Source: Tetrahymena elliotti 4EA (taxonomy: Eukaryota > Ciliophora > Oligohymenophorea > Hymenostomatida > Tetrahymenidae). From it: a DNA stretch of 64,000 nt. Below are positions 34,301 to 44,106 of the stretch, piece after piece. The stretch covers positions 970,407 to 1,034,406 of the forward strand of contig JH720317.1 in NCBI GenBank assembly GCA_000231825.2. The letters are read 5' to 3'. Both the position numbers and the translations under genes were made by a program. A model generated the notes under the pieces. It saw only the letters and a program-made list of their open reading frames with translations. It searched no databases and was not told the origin of the DNA. Numbering within the stretch: position 1 is the first letter of the stretch; each line of letters opens with the position of its first letter.

Positions 34301-37300
34301 GATATGTAGAAAGAAAGTACTTTAATCATTGATTTAAATCATTAGCAAATTTAGACTCTAAAAATTTCTTTTTTTACAAATATTTTCAAATAACCTACTT
34401 CTTTTTGACTAAGATTTAAAAAAATCAAAGTGGACAGACAAAGAATTAAAATATTTTTTTCTTAAAAATTATAAAAATAAATTTAAATGATTGTACTTTA
34501 ATCATTAAAATAATTAGCAAACAAATTAAGATTAATTTTTACATGCAAATCAAAAATGTATCTTTAAATTATTTTTCAAATTTCTCACTTTTTTTACATT
34601 GCTAAAGAGCAACGATGAATATAAAGCAAAACAGACAAAATTTTGAAAATTTTCTATAAAATAAATTGGATAGAAATAATATTTTAAATCATTAACAAAT
34701 TAGCATTTACATTTCAATTAAAAATTGACTGAAAAAAGCAATACAAACTAAAACAGTTAAATTAATTAATTAATTGTTTTTATTTATAAAGGAACTTACT
34801 TTTCTTTTCCATATTATGATTTCCCTAAGAAATATATAGCTTATATTGTAGCAGGTATTGACGCTTTTATTGTGCTTTGGTACTTCTTGATGGTGTATTT
34901 GTAAGCAAGCATTTAATTGTTTTATAGAGAAATGATTAATTAATTATAATTTATTTTTACAGCTAAGGGAGTGCTGAAGAAAAGGCAATCAATAATATCT
35001 TGAAGAAAAAGAGAACTCCTTCACATTTCACTATATAAATTACTAACTTACCCGAAAATATTAAATCAGAAGCAGACCTTATGGCTGACATATAACAACA
35101 CATTTAATACGTAAATAAATTAATGATTTTTTACAAATGATATAAAATAATTTTTAAACAAACAGTCTCTTGAACAATTTGCAAAAAAAGAGAAAAAAAG
35201 TATATCTGTAAGAGTCATAGATGTGAAAATCTCTGAATCATAACAAGAAATTATTTAGTAAAGAAAAAAAGGAATTGTTTATAAAAATAACTTAAAGAGA
35301 ATATATGAATTTTTGGAAAAGTATGATAAAGACTCTCAACTTATTGCTAAAAGAGATTCAGTCACTGTCGAGATGTTGTAAGAACTTGTAGAGAGCTTAA
35401 AAGATTAAAAACTTAAGAAAAAAGCTTCGAAAGAGCTAAAAGTTATTCAAGATGCATATGTCGATATTGCCAAGGCCTTAGAAAAAATCGAAAAAATCGA
35501 AAACAAATCAACTGTAAGTATTTATTTTTTATTTATTTATCTCATTTTAATTCAAAAAGAAATAACTCCCTCCCATCAAATTAATAAATTTTCAAAAAAC
35601 AAATGTTTTTAAAAGCTTACTTCCAAATATTTTTCTAATTTAATTTATTCCCATCAAACTTAAATATTTTCTTAGCTTTAATTTACTACATACAAAGAGT
35701 TAATAAATTTAATTTATTTGATGTCTTTTTAAAGAATTTATTAGTACCAATAATAATAGGTTCAAGTTAAGTTTGAACTTATTTTTCAAAATAATTTATG
35801 ATAAATAATTCCACACCAGAATTGAGAATGCTTTAATTATTTTTAAATAGCTAAAATATGAAAAATCAATTAATAAATAGATGATCCAAATTATTTCAAA
35901 AATTTATTTCATTCATTTTTAAATTTCACAATATTCTTCAAGAAACAAAAACAAAATTAAAAATTTAATGTATTTTTGACTATCTGAATAATATTTACTT
36001 TAAACAAAATATTGGGTTCAAATTAAGTTTATTTTAAAAATAATTTCATGATAAATAATTTAACATTAGAATTGGCTACACACACTTTAATAATTATTCC
36101 AAGGGTTAAAATATTACAAATCAATTAATATGGTACTGCCATTAAACAAATTATTTCAAACATTTTTAGATTTATTTCATTTTCATTCATTTCAAAGATA
36201 TTTTTTTAATTAAAAAATGAATAAATTGAATTAATTTTACTTCATTTTTGAAGAGTAAATTTGCTTCTGTTTTGGAATTAACTATGAATGAATATAATAC
36301 TTATTTATTTGAATAACAGATAAAATATGCTTGGGTTACTTTGGAAACTATTGAGATGAAAAATTTGGCTATTGAACTGTACTAAACAACTACGGTAGAG
36401 AGATTTTGTGCTTTAATATGTGGCTGCTGTGATTGCTGTGTGCCCAAAGAAAAGCAATTTTAGAAGAAAGTTATAAATGTCAAAAATGCTCCTAATCCGG
36501 ATAGTATTTTATGGGAAAACAATGATTCTTCTGGTCTTATACTTAGAAAGCTAATCAGTGTTATCGTAACTATTGCTGTTGTGGTTGGATGTAAATAAAT
36601 AAATAAATTTGATTTTTTGAAACTTAAAAATATATTTAAATTAATTTATTTTAATTAGCTTATGTCTTGATTGTTTGGATTAGAAATCGTAAATAAGAAT
36701 TAATGCAAGAATATCCTAGCGTTGACTGTAGCAATCCCATTTTCGATAACATAGATTCTGATTATGGAAAGAGTTTAGTTATTTAAGAAGACAATTAACC
36801 TTCAGGAACTGTAAAGATTGGATACATTTATTGCTACTGCAAAGAATAAATTAATGAAATATTTTCAGGAAGTCTTGATTAACCTTACAAGGATATTTGC
36901 TCAAGTTGGTTAACAAGTTATACTCTCAGTAAATTCCTTCCATATGCTGCAGTCATATGTATTGTCTTCATTAACGTTATCATTTAGTTCCTTTTCTAGG
37001 CTCTCAGTTAGTTTGAAAAGCACAAATTACTTGATGATCAATTGAAATCTTTTATTATAAAAACTTTTGTTGCTTAATTCATCAACACTGGTTTAATCTT
37101 GTTGTTAACAAATATTAACTTCGACATCACAACTACAGGTACACTTTAATTCTTATTTGGTGGTAATTATGCTGATTTATCACCTGAATGGTTCAAGAAC
37201 GTAGGTGTCGTAATCATCTTGACTTTACTTATTAATGTCGTTACTGCACCTATGGTCTCATGCTTTTTCGTTTTCCTTAGAGCATTATTCAAATGTTGTG

Positions 37301-38442
37301 ATAGAGGATGCAGCTTAGATTCAACTAAAACTAAAAAATCTACTATCAATGAATGGGTTGACTTCTATACTGGCCCTGAATTCATGATATCATTTAGATA
37401 TTCTTAAATTTTAGGTTACATTTTTTAAAGATTTTTTTTAGTAAATAAAAAAATTTTTATTTTGAAAAAAAGGTATTTGCTTTATTGGTATGCTTTACTC
37501 GGGTGGTATTCCTATTTTGTATTTCGTTTCTTTCTTGCACCTCACAGTGCTTTATTGGCTTGACAAGATATTCTGTAAATAATTATTAATTAAATATTCA
37601 ATTCATCATAAATATATTTTGTATAAAATGCAGTGTTTAAGGTTTGCAAGATTCCCCCTAACTTTGATTAGTAAATGGCTACCATGGCTCGTTAAATGCT
37701 TTACATAGTTCCTTTCCTTCATACAGTTTTCTCGATTTATATTTATGGTAACACAGATATCTTCTTTGAGATTTAATATCTTAATGATAGTTTCATTGAT
37801 GTCTCAAGTTCGAATTAAATTGCTCAATAATTTATTGTCAGAATTCTTTAACGCCAATAAAATATTGCCCATGCTATTATTTTAGCCCTTTTACTTCTCA
37901 TGTTTTTACTGAGAACCTTTTTATACAGACCTATTAAAGCATGCTTCAATCTTTGCATGCATCAAACTGGCATGGAAAAATATTTGGATAAATCAAATCA
38001 AGGAAATGTTCAAAATACTCAACCTTACTTTAAATGTAATTTAGATATTTAATCATTCTCTTTTTTTAACTCAATTGTATTTTTTTATTTTAGTTATGAG
38101 TGGAACCTAGCTGAAAGATGATTATAGTCTAATTGAGTTCTACTTAATGGAGTAACAGGAAAAACCAGAAGATAAAAAATGCAATTTATTTAAGCAACAA
38201 GCAGAAGAAAAGCAAAAATTAATTTCTTAATATTATACCGAATAAAAAAATGAAACCAGTAATATTGTCGGCATCTTTTCATATGACATTAGAGTAAAAA
38301 TCATTTTTATTTATTTAATCAATCATTCATTTTTTTAATTTTTACATTATAAAAATAGCATAATCCCCTCTACAAAAAATTATATCAATGGGACAAGCAT
38401 ATGGTCTCTCCAGATGTATCTATGGTTAATTAAAACTAATGA
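31361..38442 (+). CDS. OSCA/TMEM63-type channel-like membrane protein
   Basis: Exons: 31361-31524, 31726-31827, 32622-32847, 32980-33057, 33157-33267, 33301-33326, 33595-33796, 34792-34900, 34963-35110, 35166-35513, 36320-36590, 36659-37414, 37473-37574, 37634-38035, 38094-38293, 38359-38442 (TGA). About 1110 residues. All junctions keep frame except the first, where a 10-nt exon may be missing. I count 10 or 11 hydrophobic segments. The first two bracket a Cys-rich loop. They are followed by a long cytosolic loop containing Phe-Thr-Ile-x-Ile-Thr-Asn-Leu-Pro, a lysine-rich helical part, an Ala-Trp-Val-Thr-Leu strand, and Asn-Ala-Pro-Asn-Pro-Asp-x-Ile-Leu-Trp-Glu-Asn. This is the order seen in the RRM-like loop of OSCA/CSC1/TMEM63 (DUF221) proteins, which are mechanosensitive or osmosensitive cation channels. 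The multi-helix core follows in exons 11-14. Family assignment is by motif order; channel activity is inferred. Confidence 0.78.
34144..34740. repeat. diverged tandem repeat inside channel-gene intron
   Basis: The 995-nt intron 33797-34791 contains about four related units, starting near 34144, 34281, 34463 and 34655. Each begins with AATTATAAAAATAAATTT-like sequence and continues with TACTTTAATCATTAA and TTAGCAAA. Spacing is 137 to about 190 bases. Confidence 0.6.
35759..36195. repeat. tandem duplication of about 250 bases in channel-gene intron
   Basis: Within intron 35514-36319, a unit beginning GGTTCAAGTTAAGTTT (35759) recurs as GGTTCAAATTAAGTTT (36015). The two share in order ATGATAAATAATT, AGAATTG, CTTTAAT-ATTAT, AAATATNNNAAATCAATTAAT and AAATTATTTCAAA...TTTATTTCATT. 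Divergence is modest, so the duplication is old but still clear. Confidence 0.75.
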
Positions 38443-39972
38443 AAATTATATCATCAAATGGTTTATTCTAATAAACATCAATTTAATAATTTTATCAATA
38501 AAAAATAAATTCAATTTTAAATTTTGAGAAATGGAATATTAATATTTCAACTTACAAAATAAGTATTTTACTCAAGCTATTTCGAATTAAATATTTAGAA
38601 ATTGCTTTTATCTTTTAAAAATACATTTTATATTTTTATATTTGTAGTCAGAACACTTTAGCTTTCCTAAAATTACTTTAAATTTATTTCTTTTATCATT
38701 TGTCATACAAATGTTTGTTTTAAATTGTTGATTTTTATCAAAAAAGTTTTTTTTTTTAATTTTTATTTGATTTTATTAAATAAAAAATTTTTTTTTTTCT
38801 AATTTGATTGTATCTAAAAATTAAATGTTTTTATCTTATTTAATTATATTTAGTATTAAATCCTTATTCACCTGCTGATTTGGTTTTTTAATAAAATCTT
38901 TTTAATCAGTATGAAATTATAATTAATTAAAAATTATTTTTTATTTACTAATTTGATTGTGATTAAAAATTATCTTTTTTTTGTTTATTTTTTTCTAATG
39001 ATTGGTTGGTTGGATTCGATCCAAAATTCAACTTATAAAGATTAGCAAGATTGAGGAATTTTTTTGCAATTAGATTGTTAGCATTAAATAGTTATCAATT
39101 TAGTCAATTTAGATAGCTTTAAAATATTTTTTTTTCTTAAAGAACTAACTACATTAAAATAAAAATCATAAATTAACATGTTTTGTTTTTAAAAAGTTAA
39201 ATTCAAATTTCTATTAAAAAAAATAATTACAATTCTAATTTTAAATAATTTTGAGCATTTAATAAAGTATTTTATTTCATATTTAATCTTCTAAAAAAAA
39301 TTAATAGTTAAATCTATTTTTAGATAAAAAATTAAATAATAAAGTAAAAAAGATTAAAAACGTATAAATTTTTTAAATAAAAAATGACAAACTCACTATT
39401 TAAAAATAATGAATTCACTGATTTTAAATATTGAATGGTTAGTTATTGAGATAAATAAATGAAAAACAAAATGCAATAATGTGGTTAAAATTGATGTAAA
39501 TGGAATAAGAAATATCAATTTCATAATTTAAAAATTTCAACAAAAGATTTCAATTAAAAACAGAATTAATTTAAAAGTTGAAGATACCTCCTTACTTCCC
39601 TACCTATCCTCAACCTATTTATAATATTAGGAATAATATTTGTTTTTCAATTTAGAATAGTCAGTCATTCCATTCATTTAGTTGTATTTACTCTCTATCT
39701 ATTCATTATTAAATCCATCAAAAATTTAATAAATTCTAAAAAGATAAGAAAAACAATAAAAAAACAAGCTATTTTTGTTGTAAATAATATTAATTATAAA
39801 TCACATTGGAGAGTAAAATGTAACTATTCTAAAATTATTTATCTTACAGCTATTTAATTAAGAGATAATTCTACCTCTTTGAAATGAAAATATTAAAATT
39901 TTAGATGTTTAAGCTTCAATGTTATTGAAACTTCATTTATAATTAAATAAATCAAAGCATTTATTAAGCTCA
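38443..39972. other. AT-rich intergenic stretch
   Basis: No gene seen in 1.5 kb. A T-arm-like hairpin (TTGGATTCGATCCAA, about 39010) stands alone without other tRNA parts. A C-richer patch at 39588-39615 has no open frame. Confidence 0.6.
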
Positions 39973-41706
39973 ATGATTGAAAATTAAAATTTTTATGCAA
40001 TCGAGGAGTTGAAGAACACCAAGGCTAAACCAAAAGATAGCCTTAGAGTTAAGTTCATGTAAATAAATAATAAATTTGATAAGAAACAAATGAATAATAT
40101 GCTGAATTAATTAATAATTAGGTATCAAAATATTAATACTAATGGAGCAAAGATATTAGGAGATTATATGGCAAAGAATTGCTAAAATATCGATAAGCTG
40201 CATATTGATTTAGGGTATGAAATACTTAATAATTTTAAAAGTAGAATCCTAAAATAAATTCATAATGTAAAATAAATATTTAGGAATAATTAATTAGGTG
40301 TTCCATCTATGAAACATGTTTTAAATGGTCTTAAATAATGCAAAAAACTAAAGAATTTTTACTTTAATACAAGGTATTTATTTATGAGAATTTAAAAAAC
40401 CTTCTCAAAATCAATCATCAAATCTTAATCATTATACTAACAAGCGAAAATAGACTTGGATTATAAGGCCCAAAGGACCTTTCACATACTTTAAAGCAAT
40501 TGAAGGAATTGACTGAAATAGAGCTTTTCATGGAGTACTTATTTTCTTTATTATTTATTAGTTTCATAACCACTGAAAATTTTAATTGAGTTGAAAGAGA
40601 CATAAAAAATTGAAATTAAATTAAAATAGGAGTAATCAAATCAACGATGATGGAATATCTAATTTATTTTAAGGAATTAAACACAACAATCTAATCAAAA
40701 GGCTCTCTATTCATTTAGGGTATTTTATTTAATTTTTAAAAGTATGTAATAATATTAACAATATAGAAATAACTCTATTTATCAGGATGGAATTTCTGGA
40801 TTTGTAGATTGTATCTCTACCTTGAGAAACCTCAGTATTATAGAAATATAACTCTCGTAATCAATTTTGTAATGAAGAATCAATTAATAAGAAATATTTT
40901 TAAACATTAGCCATAATTTTATCACTAATCAAGGCTTGAAAGAACTATCAAAGATATTAGTTTATTCCTCAAGTATAAGAACTTTTATGCTTGATTTTAG
41001 GTATTTACTTTATTAATCATATTCAAGCTTTGATTGAATTAATAAAATGATTAGCAACAACGATATCGACTAAGAGGGTGTTTAGCATTTGTCAGATGCC
41101 TTAAAAACATGTTCAACCCTCAAAAAACTGCATCTTAGATTATCGTAAAATGAATTTGACTTTTTAAAAGAAAATTAATAATAAAATAATTGAAACAGAT
41201 ACAATCACATAGGAAGAGAAGGAATAATATCTTTAGCTTCAGGAATATAAAATTGCACTGAATTAAGACATTTATCTCTTTTTTTACAGTATTAGTTTTT
41301 ATTTTAGCAATTAAGATGAGCAATATTATTTTATTTTAAGATCTAGTTTTATAGATTATGAGGGTTCTATGCAGCTTGTTAATGCTGTCAAATAGTGTAA
41401 ATATCTCTCATACTTGTTTATTTTTGCTTGGTAATTCGAATTATTTTAAAATTAATTTCATTAAAAATATTTTGTCTCTCTTGTTAAATTATTCTTAAAA
41501 ATAATTCTCTGTTTACATATTTTAAAAATAAATATTTTGACTCTGTGTAAAAACTAACTACTTTAAATAATTACTGTATGAAAAAAGAGTATTAATTATC
41601 TTTAATATTTTAAAGGATGTGTGATTTTGTTTGTTGGTAATAAGACAGATTGCTAAAATTGTTAAGAAAACAGAAAAGGTTAGTAGAATGCTAATTTTAA
41701 ATTTGA
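39973..41706 (+). CDS. LRR protein, one repeat per exon (gene 3)
   Basis: Eleven exons: 39973-40058, 40122-40214, 40284-40373, 40445-40534, 40630-40719, 40767-40856, 40911-41000, 41055-41144, 41199-41288, 41341-41430, 41616-41706 (TGA 41704-41706). 329 residues, every junction in frame. Exons 3-10 are all exactly 90 nt and exon 2 is 93 nt. Each encodes one LRR of 30 or 31 residues of the form Asn-x-Ile-x-x-x-Gly-x-x-x-Leu...Leu-x-x-Cys-x-x-Leu-x-x-Leu-x-Leu, and each is phase 2 at both ends. Introns are only 47 to 185 nt. Exon 1 is a hydrophilic N-terminus. The last exon gives a basic tail (Leu-Arg-Lys-Gln-Lys-Arg-Leu-Val) like that of other ciliate LRR proteins. No transmembrane or catalytic segment. 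The partner is unknown. Confidence 0.85.
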
Positions 41707-41920
41707 TAAAAAAAAGAAAATCAAAAAAAGAGCATATTTTAAGATTTTGAAGGAATAGAACTTTATTTAAAGTGAGAAATGATTACTATCTAATTATATA
41801 TAAAAATTATTTTAATAATAGAATTTTATTATATTAAATACTACTTTATATTTATAAGTTTTACTGACTAATCAATCTATTTATATTCATTTTCAATTAC
41901 TTCATTCCTATTCTAAAATT
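41707..41920. other. short spacer before tRNA-Leu
   Basis: AT-rich, 3' flank of the LRR gene and of the tRNA-Leu gene, which are convergent. Nothing else seen. Confidence 0.6.
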
Positions 41921-41929
41921 AAAAAAAAA
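41921..41929 (-). terminator. Pol III T-run after tRNA-Leu copy 1
   Basis: Nine A on the + strand (T9 on the minus strand), three bases beyond the tRNA 3' end. Confidence 0.75.
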
Positions 41930-41931
41930 TC

Positions 41932-42011
41932 TGATGAAGGCGAGATTCGAACTCGCGCCCTTTCGGAATAGAGCCTTAATCTACCGCCTTAGACCGCTCG
42001 GCCACTTCATC
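41932..42011 (-). tRNA. tRNA-Leu(AAG): tRNA-Leu (anticodon AAG), copy 1
   Basis: Eighty bases on the minus strand with a class II variable arm. Acceptor stem GATGAAG/CTTCATC perfect; A box TGGCCGAGCGGTCTAAGGC; anticodon stem GTAGA/TCTAT with loop TTAAGGC (anticodon AAG, reads CUU and CUC after modification to inosine); short variable stem; T arm GCGAG-TTCGAAT-CTCGC perfect. It ends two bases before the run of N. Confidence 0.95.
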
Positions 42012-42013
42012 TT

Positions 42014-42989
42014 NNNNNNNNNNNNNNNNNNNNNNNNNNNNNNNNNNNNNNNNNNNNNNNNNNNNNNNNNNNNNNNNNNNNNNNNNNNNNNNNNNNNNNN
42101 NNNNNNNNNNNNNNNNNNNNNNNNNNNNNNNNNNNNNNNNNNNNNNNNNNNNNNNNNNNNNNNNNNNNNNNNNNNNNNNNNNNNNNNNNNNNNNNNNNNN
42201 NNNNNNNNNNNNNNNNNNNNNNNNNNNNNNNNNNNNNNNNNNNNNNNNNNNNNNNNNNNNNNNNNNNNNNNNNNNNNNNNNNNNNNNNNNNNNNNNNNNN
42301 NNNNNNNNNNNNNNNNNNNNNNNNNNNNNNNNNNNNNNNNNNNNNNNNNNNNNNNNNNNNNNNNNNNNNNNNNNNNNNNNNNNNNNNNNNNNNNNNNNNN
42401 NNNNNNNNNNNNNNNNNNNNNNNNNNNNNNNNNNNNNNNNNNNNNNNNNNNNNNNNNNNNNNNNNNNNNNNNNNNNNNNNNNNNNNNNNNNNNNNNNNNN
42501 NNNNNNNNNNNNNNNNNNNNNNNNNNNNNNNNNNNNNNNNNNNNNNNNNNNNNNNNNNNNNNNNNNNNNNNNNNNNNNNNNNNNNNNNNNNNNNNNNNNN
42601 NNNNNNNNNNNNNNNNNNNNNNNNNNNNNNNNNNNNNNNNNNNNNNNNNNNNNNNNNNNNNNNNNNNNNNNNNNNNNNNNNNNNNNNNNNNNNNNNNNNN
42701 NNNNNNNNNNNNNNNNNNNNNNNNNNNNNNNNNNNNNNNNNNNNNNNNNNNNNNNNNNNNNNNNNNNNNNNNNNNNNNNNNNNNNNNNNNNNNNNNNNNN
42801 NNNNNNNNNNNNNNNNNNNNNNNNNNNNNNNNNNNNNNNNNNNNNNNNNNNNNNNNNNNNNNNNNNNNNNNNNNNNNNNNNNNNNNNNNNNNNNNNNNNN
42901 NNNNNNNNNNNNNNNNNNNNNNNNNNNNNNNNNNNNNNNNNNNNNNNNNNNNNNNNNNNNNNNNNNNNNNNNNNNNNNNNNNNNNNNNN
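42014..42989. other. assembly gap (976 N)
   Basis: No sequence. The 85 bases before it (41929-42013) and the 85 bases after it (42990-43074) are identical and both consist of the tRNA-Leu gene. Confidence 0.99.
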
Positions 42990-42992
42990 ATC

Positions 42993-43072
42993 TGATGAAG
43001 GCGAGATTCGAACTCGCGCCCTTTCGGAATAGAGCCTTAATCTACCGCCTTAGACCGCTCGGCCACTTCATC
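42993..43072 (-). tRNA. tRNA-Leu(AAG): tRNA-Leu (anticodon AAG), copy 2
   Basis: Sequence identical to the copy at 41932-42011, including both flanks as far as known sequence goes. Its 3' flank, with any T-run, lies in the gap. It is either a second gene of a tandem array or the same gene present at both contig ends. Confidence 0.85.
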
Positions 43073-43074
43073 TT

Positions 43075-43974
43075 AATTGAAATACTTGCTTGCACGTGAC
43101 TTGAATGTGTAAAAAAATTTGAAAGATCTCATTTAAAGAATTAAAACATTTTAACATATTTTGATAATAAAACTAATTTGATATTTACTTAACTCTTATG
43201 AGAATAAATTAATTTATCATATTTTTAAAATGAAACCTGATTAATTTTAAATTTAGAGGATTTATTTAACTATTTTTTTATGATACTAAAATTTATTTGA
43301 AAATAAAATAAATAGATTAAAGTTATTAGAGGATATTTATTTATCTATTTTTTATTATTGCAATAATTAAAACTAATTTTATTACTAGATATATTTTTTA
43401 TATAAAATGTATTTAATTTGTAACCAGACAGGTGTGTTTTTTATTTTTAGTTAGATATTTCTAAACCCTTTCCTACCACCATTTAGTCACTATCTCAACA
43501 CAACTAACAAATAAAAACATTTATTTATGGTGCTTAATTACTAGGGGTGTCCTGTCTATACAAGGAAATTGTTCAGTCAGATGGTTTTTAGACAAACTCC
43601 CCTATATCAATACATAATTTTTGTTTTTTTTCAAGCCTACTTATTTTTATAATAATTAGCAAGATTGGGATTGGATCTTATAGCTTTTGGCTTTATTATG
43701 TATTGACTAGACATCAAGGCCGCTGACCACTTTGTTTCCACTTTATATTTTTTTAAATATTTTGCTGAAATATAATCTGAATAATATGGCTTTTAAATGA
43801 AAGGATATAAATTAAATGCTAGAAAGTTTAATTTTACAAAACTTTTAAGAATTATTTTATCTAATCATTAAATTTATTTCAAATTAAGAGATTGAATTTT
43901 TAATAAAATGAGAAATTAATTATGAAAGAGAATAAACAACTGTAGAGATAATCACTCATAAAAACAATAACAAT
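43075..43974. other. AT-rich spacer with a short GC-richer patch
   Basis: No gene. At 43420-43560 AGACAGG and CCTGTCT form a distant inverted pair. At 43660-43735 the minus strand has weak A-box-like and B-box-like sequences without a cloverleaf. Confidence 0.5.
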
Positions 43975-44106
43975 TCAAATCAACCCTAAGCTGGAGAAAG
44001 AGACATAGGTAAGTCTTCTTTCCCTTCTCGGTGGAGGAAATCCAGGAGCATAAAGTGGATCAATCTCTGATTTTATGACCTTATTATAAAAAATAGAACA
44101 AAACAT
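43975..44106 (-). CDS. hypothetical small ORF or exon
   Basis: A minus-strand ATG frame of 43 residues with a GC-rich core encoding Pro-Leu-Tyr-Ala-Pro-Gly-Phe-Pro-Pro-Pro followed by Arg-Arg-Glu-Arg-Arg, then TGA. The GC content of 43985-44075 is far above the surrounding 4 kb, and the Pro/Arg pattern looks selected. No family recognised. It could instead be the last exon of a gene whose other exons I cannot see. Confidence 0.25.
   Translation of the reverse strand: MFCSIFYNKVIKSEIDPLYAPGFPPPRRERRLTYVSFSSLGLI

Noticed and set aside
37167..37407. Overlapping open frames on both strands
   Set aside because: Both overlap exon 12 of the channel gene. The + strand one is a piece of that exon, and the minus one is its antisense.
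39003..39030. TTGGATTCGATCCAA, a T-arm-like hairpin
   Set aside because: It stands alone: no D arm, anticodon arm or acceptor stem can be found within 100 bases on either side.
43660..43740. tRNA-like sequence on the minus strand (AGTGGTCAGCGG and GATCCAATCCC)
   Set aside because: The A-box and B-box similarities are imperfect, and I could not form acceptor, anticodon and T stems together. At most a decayed tRNA.
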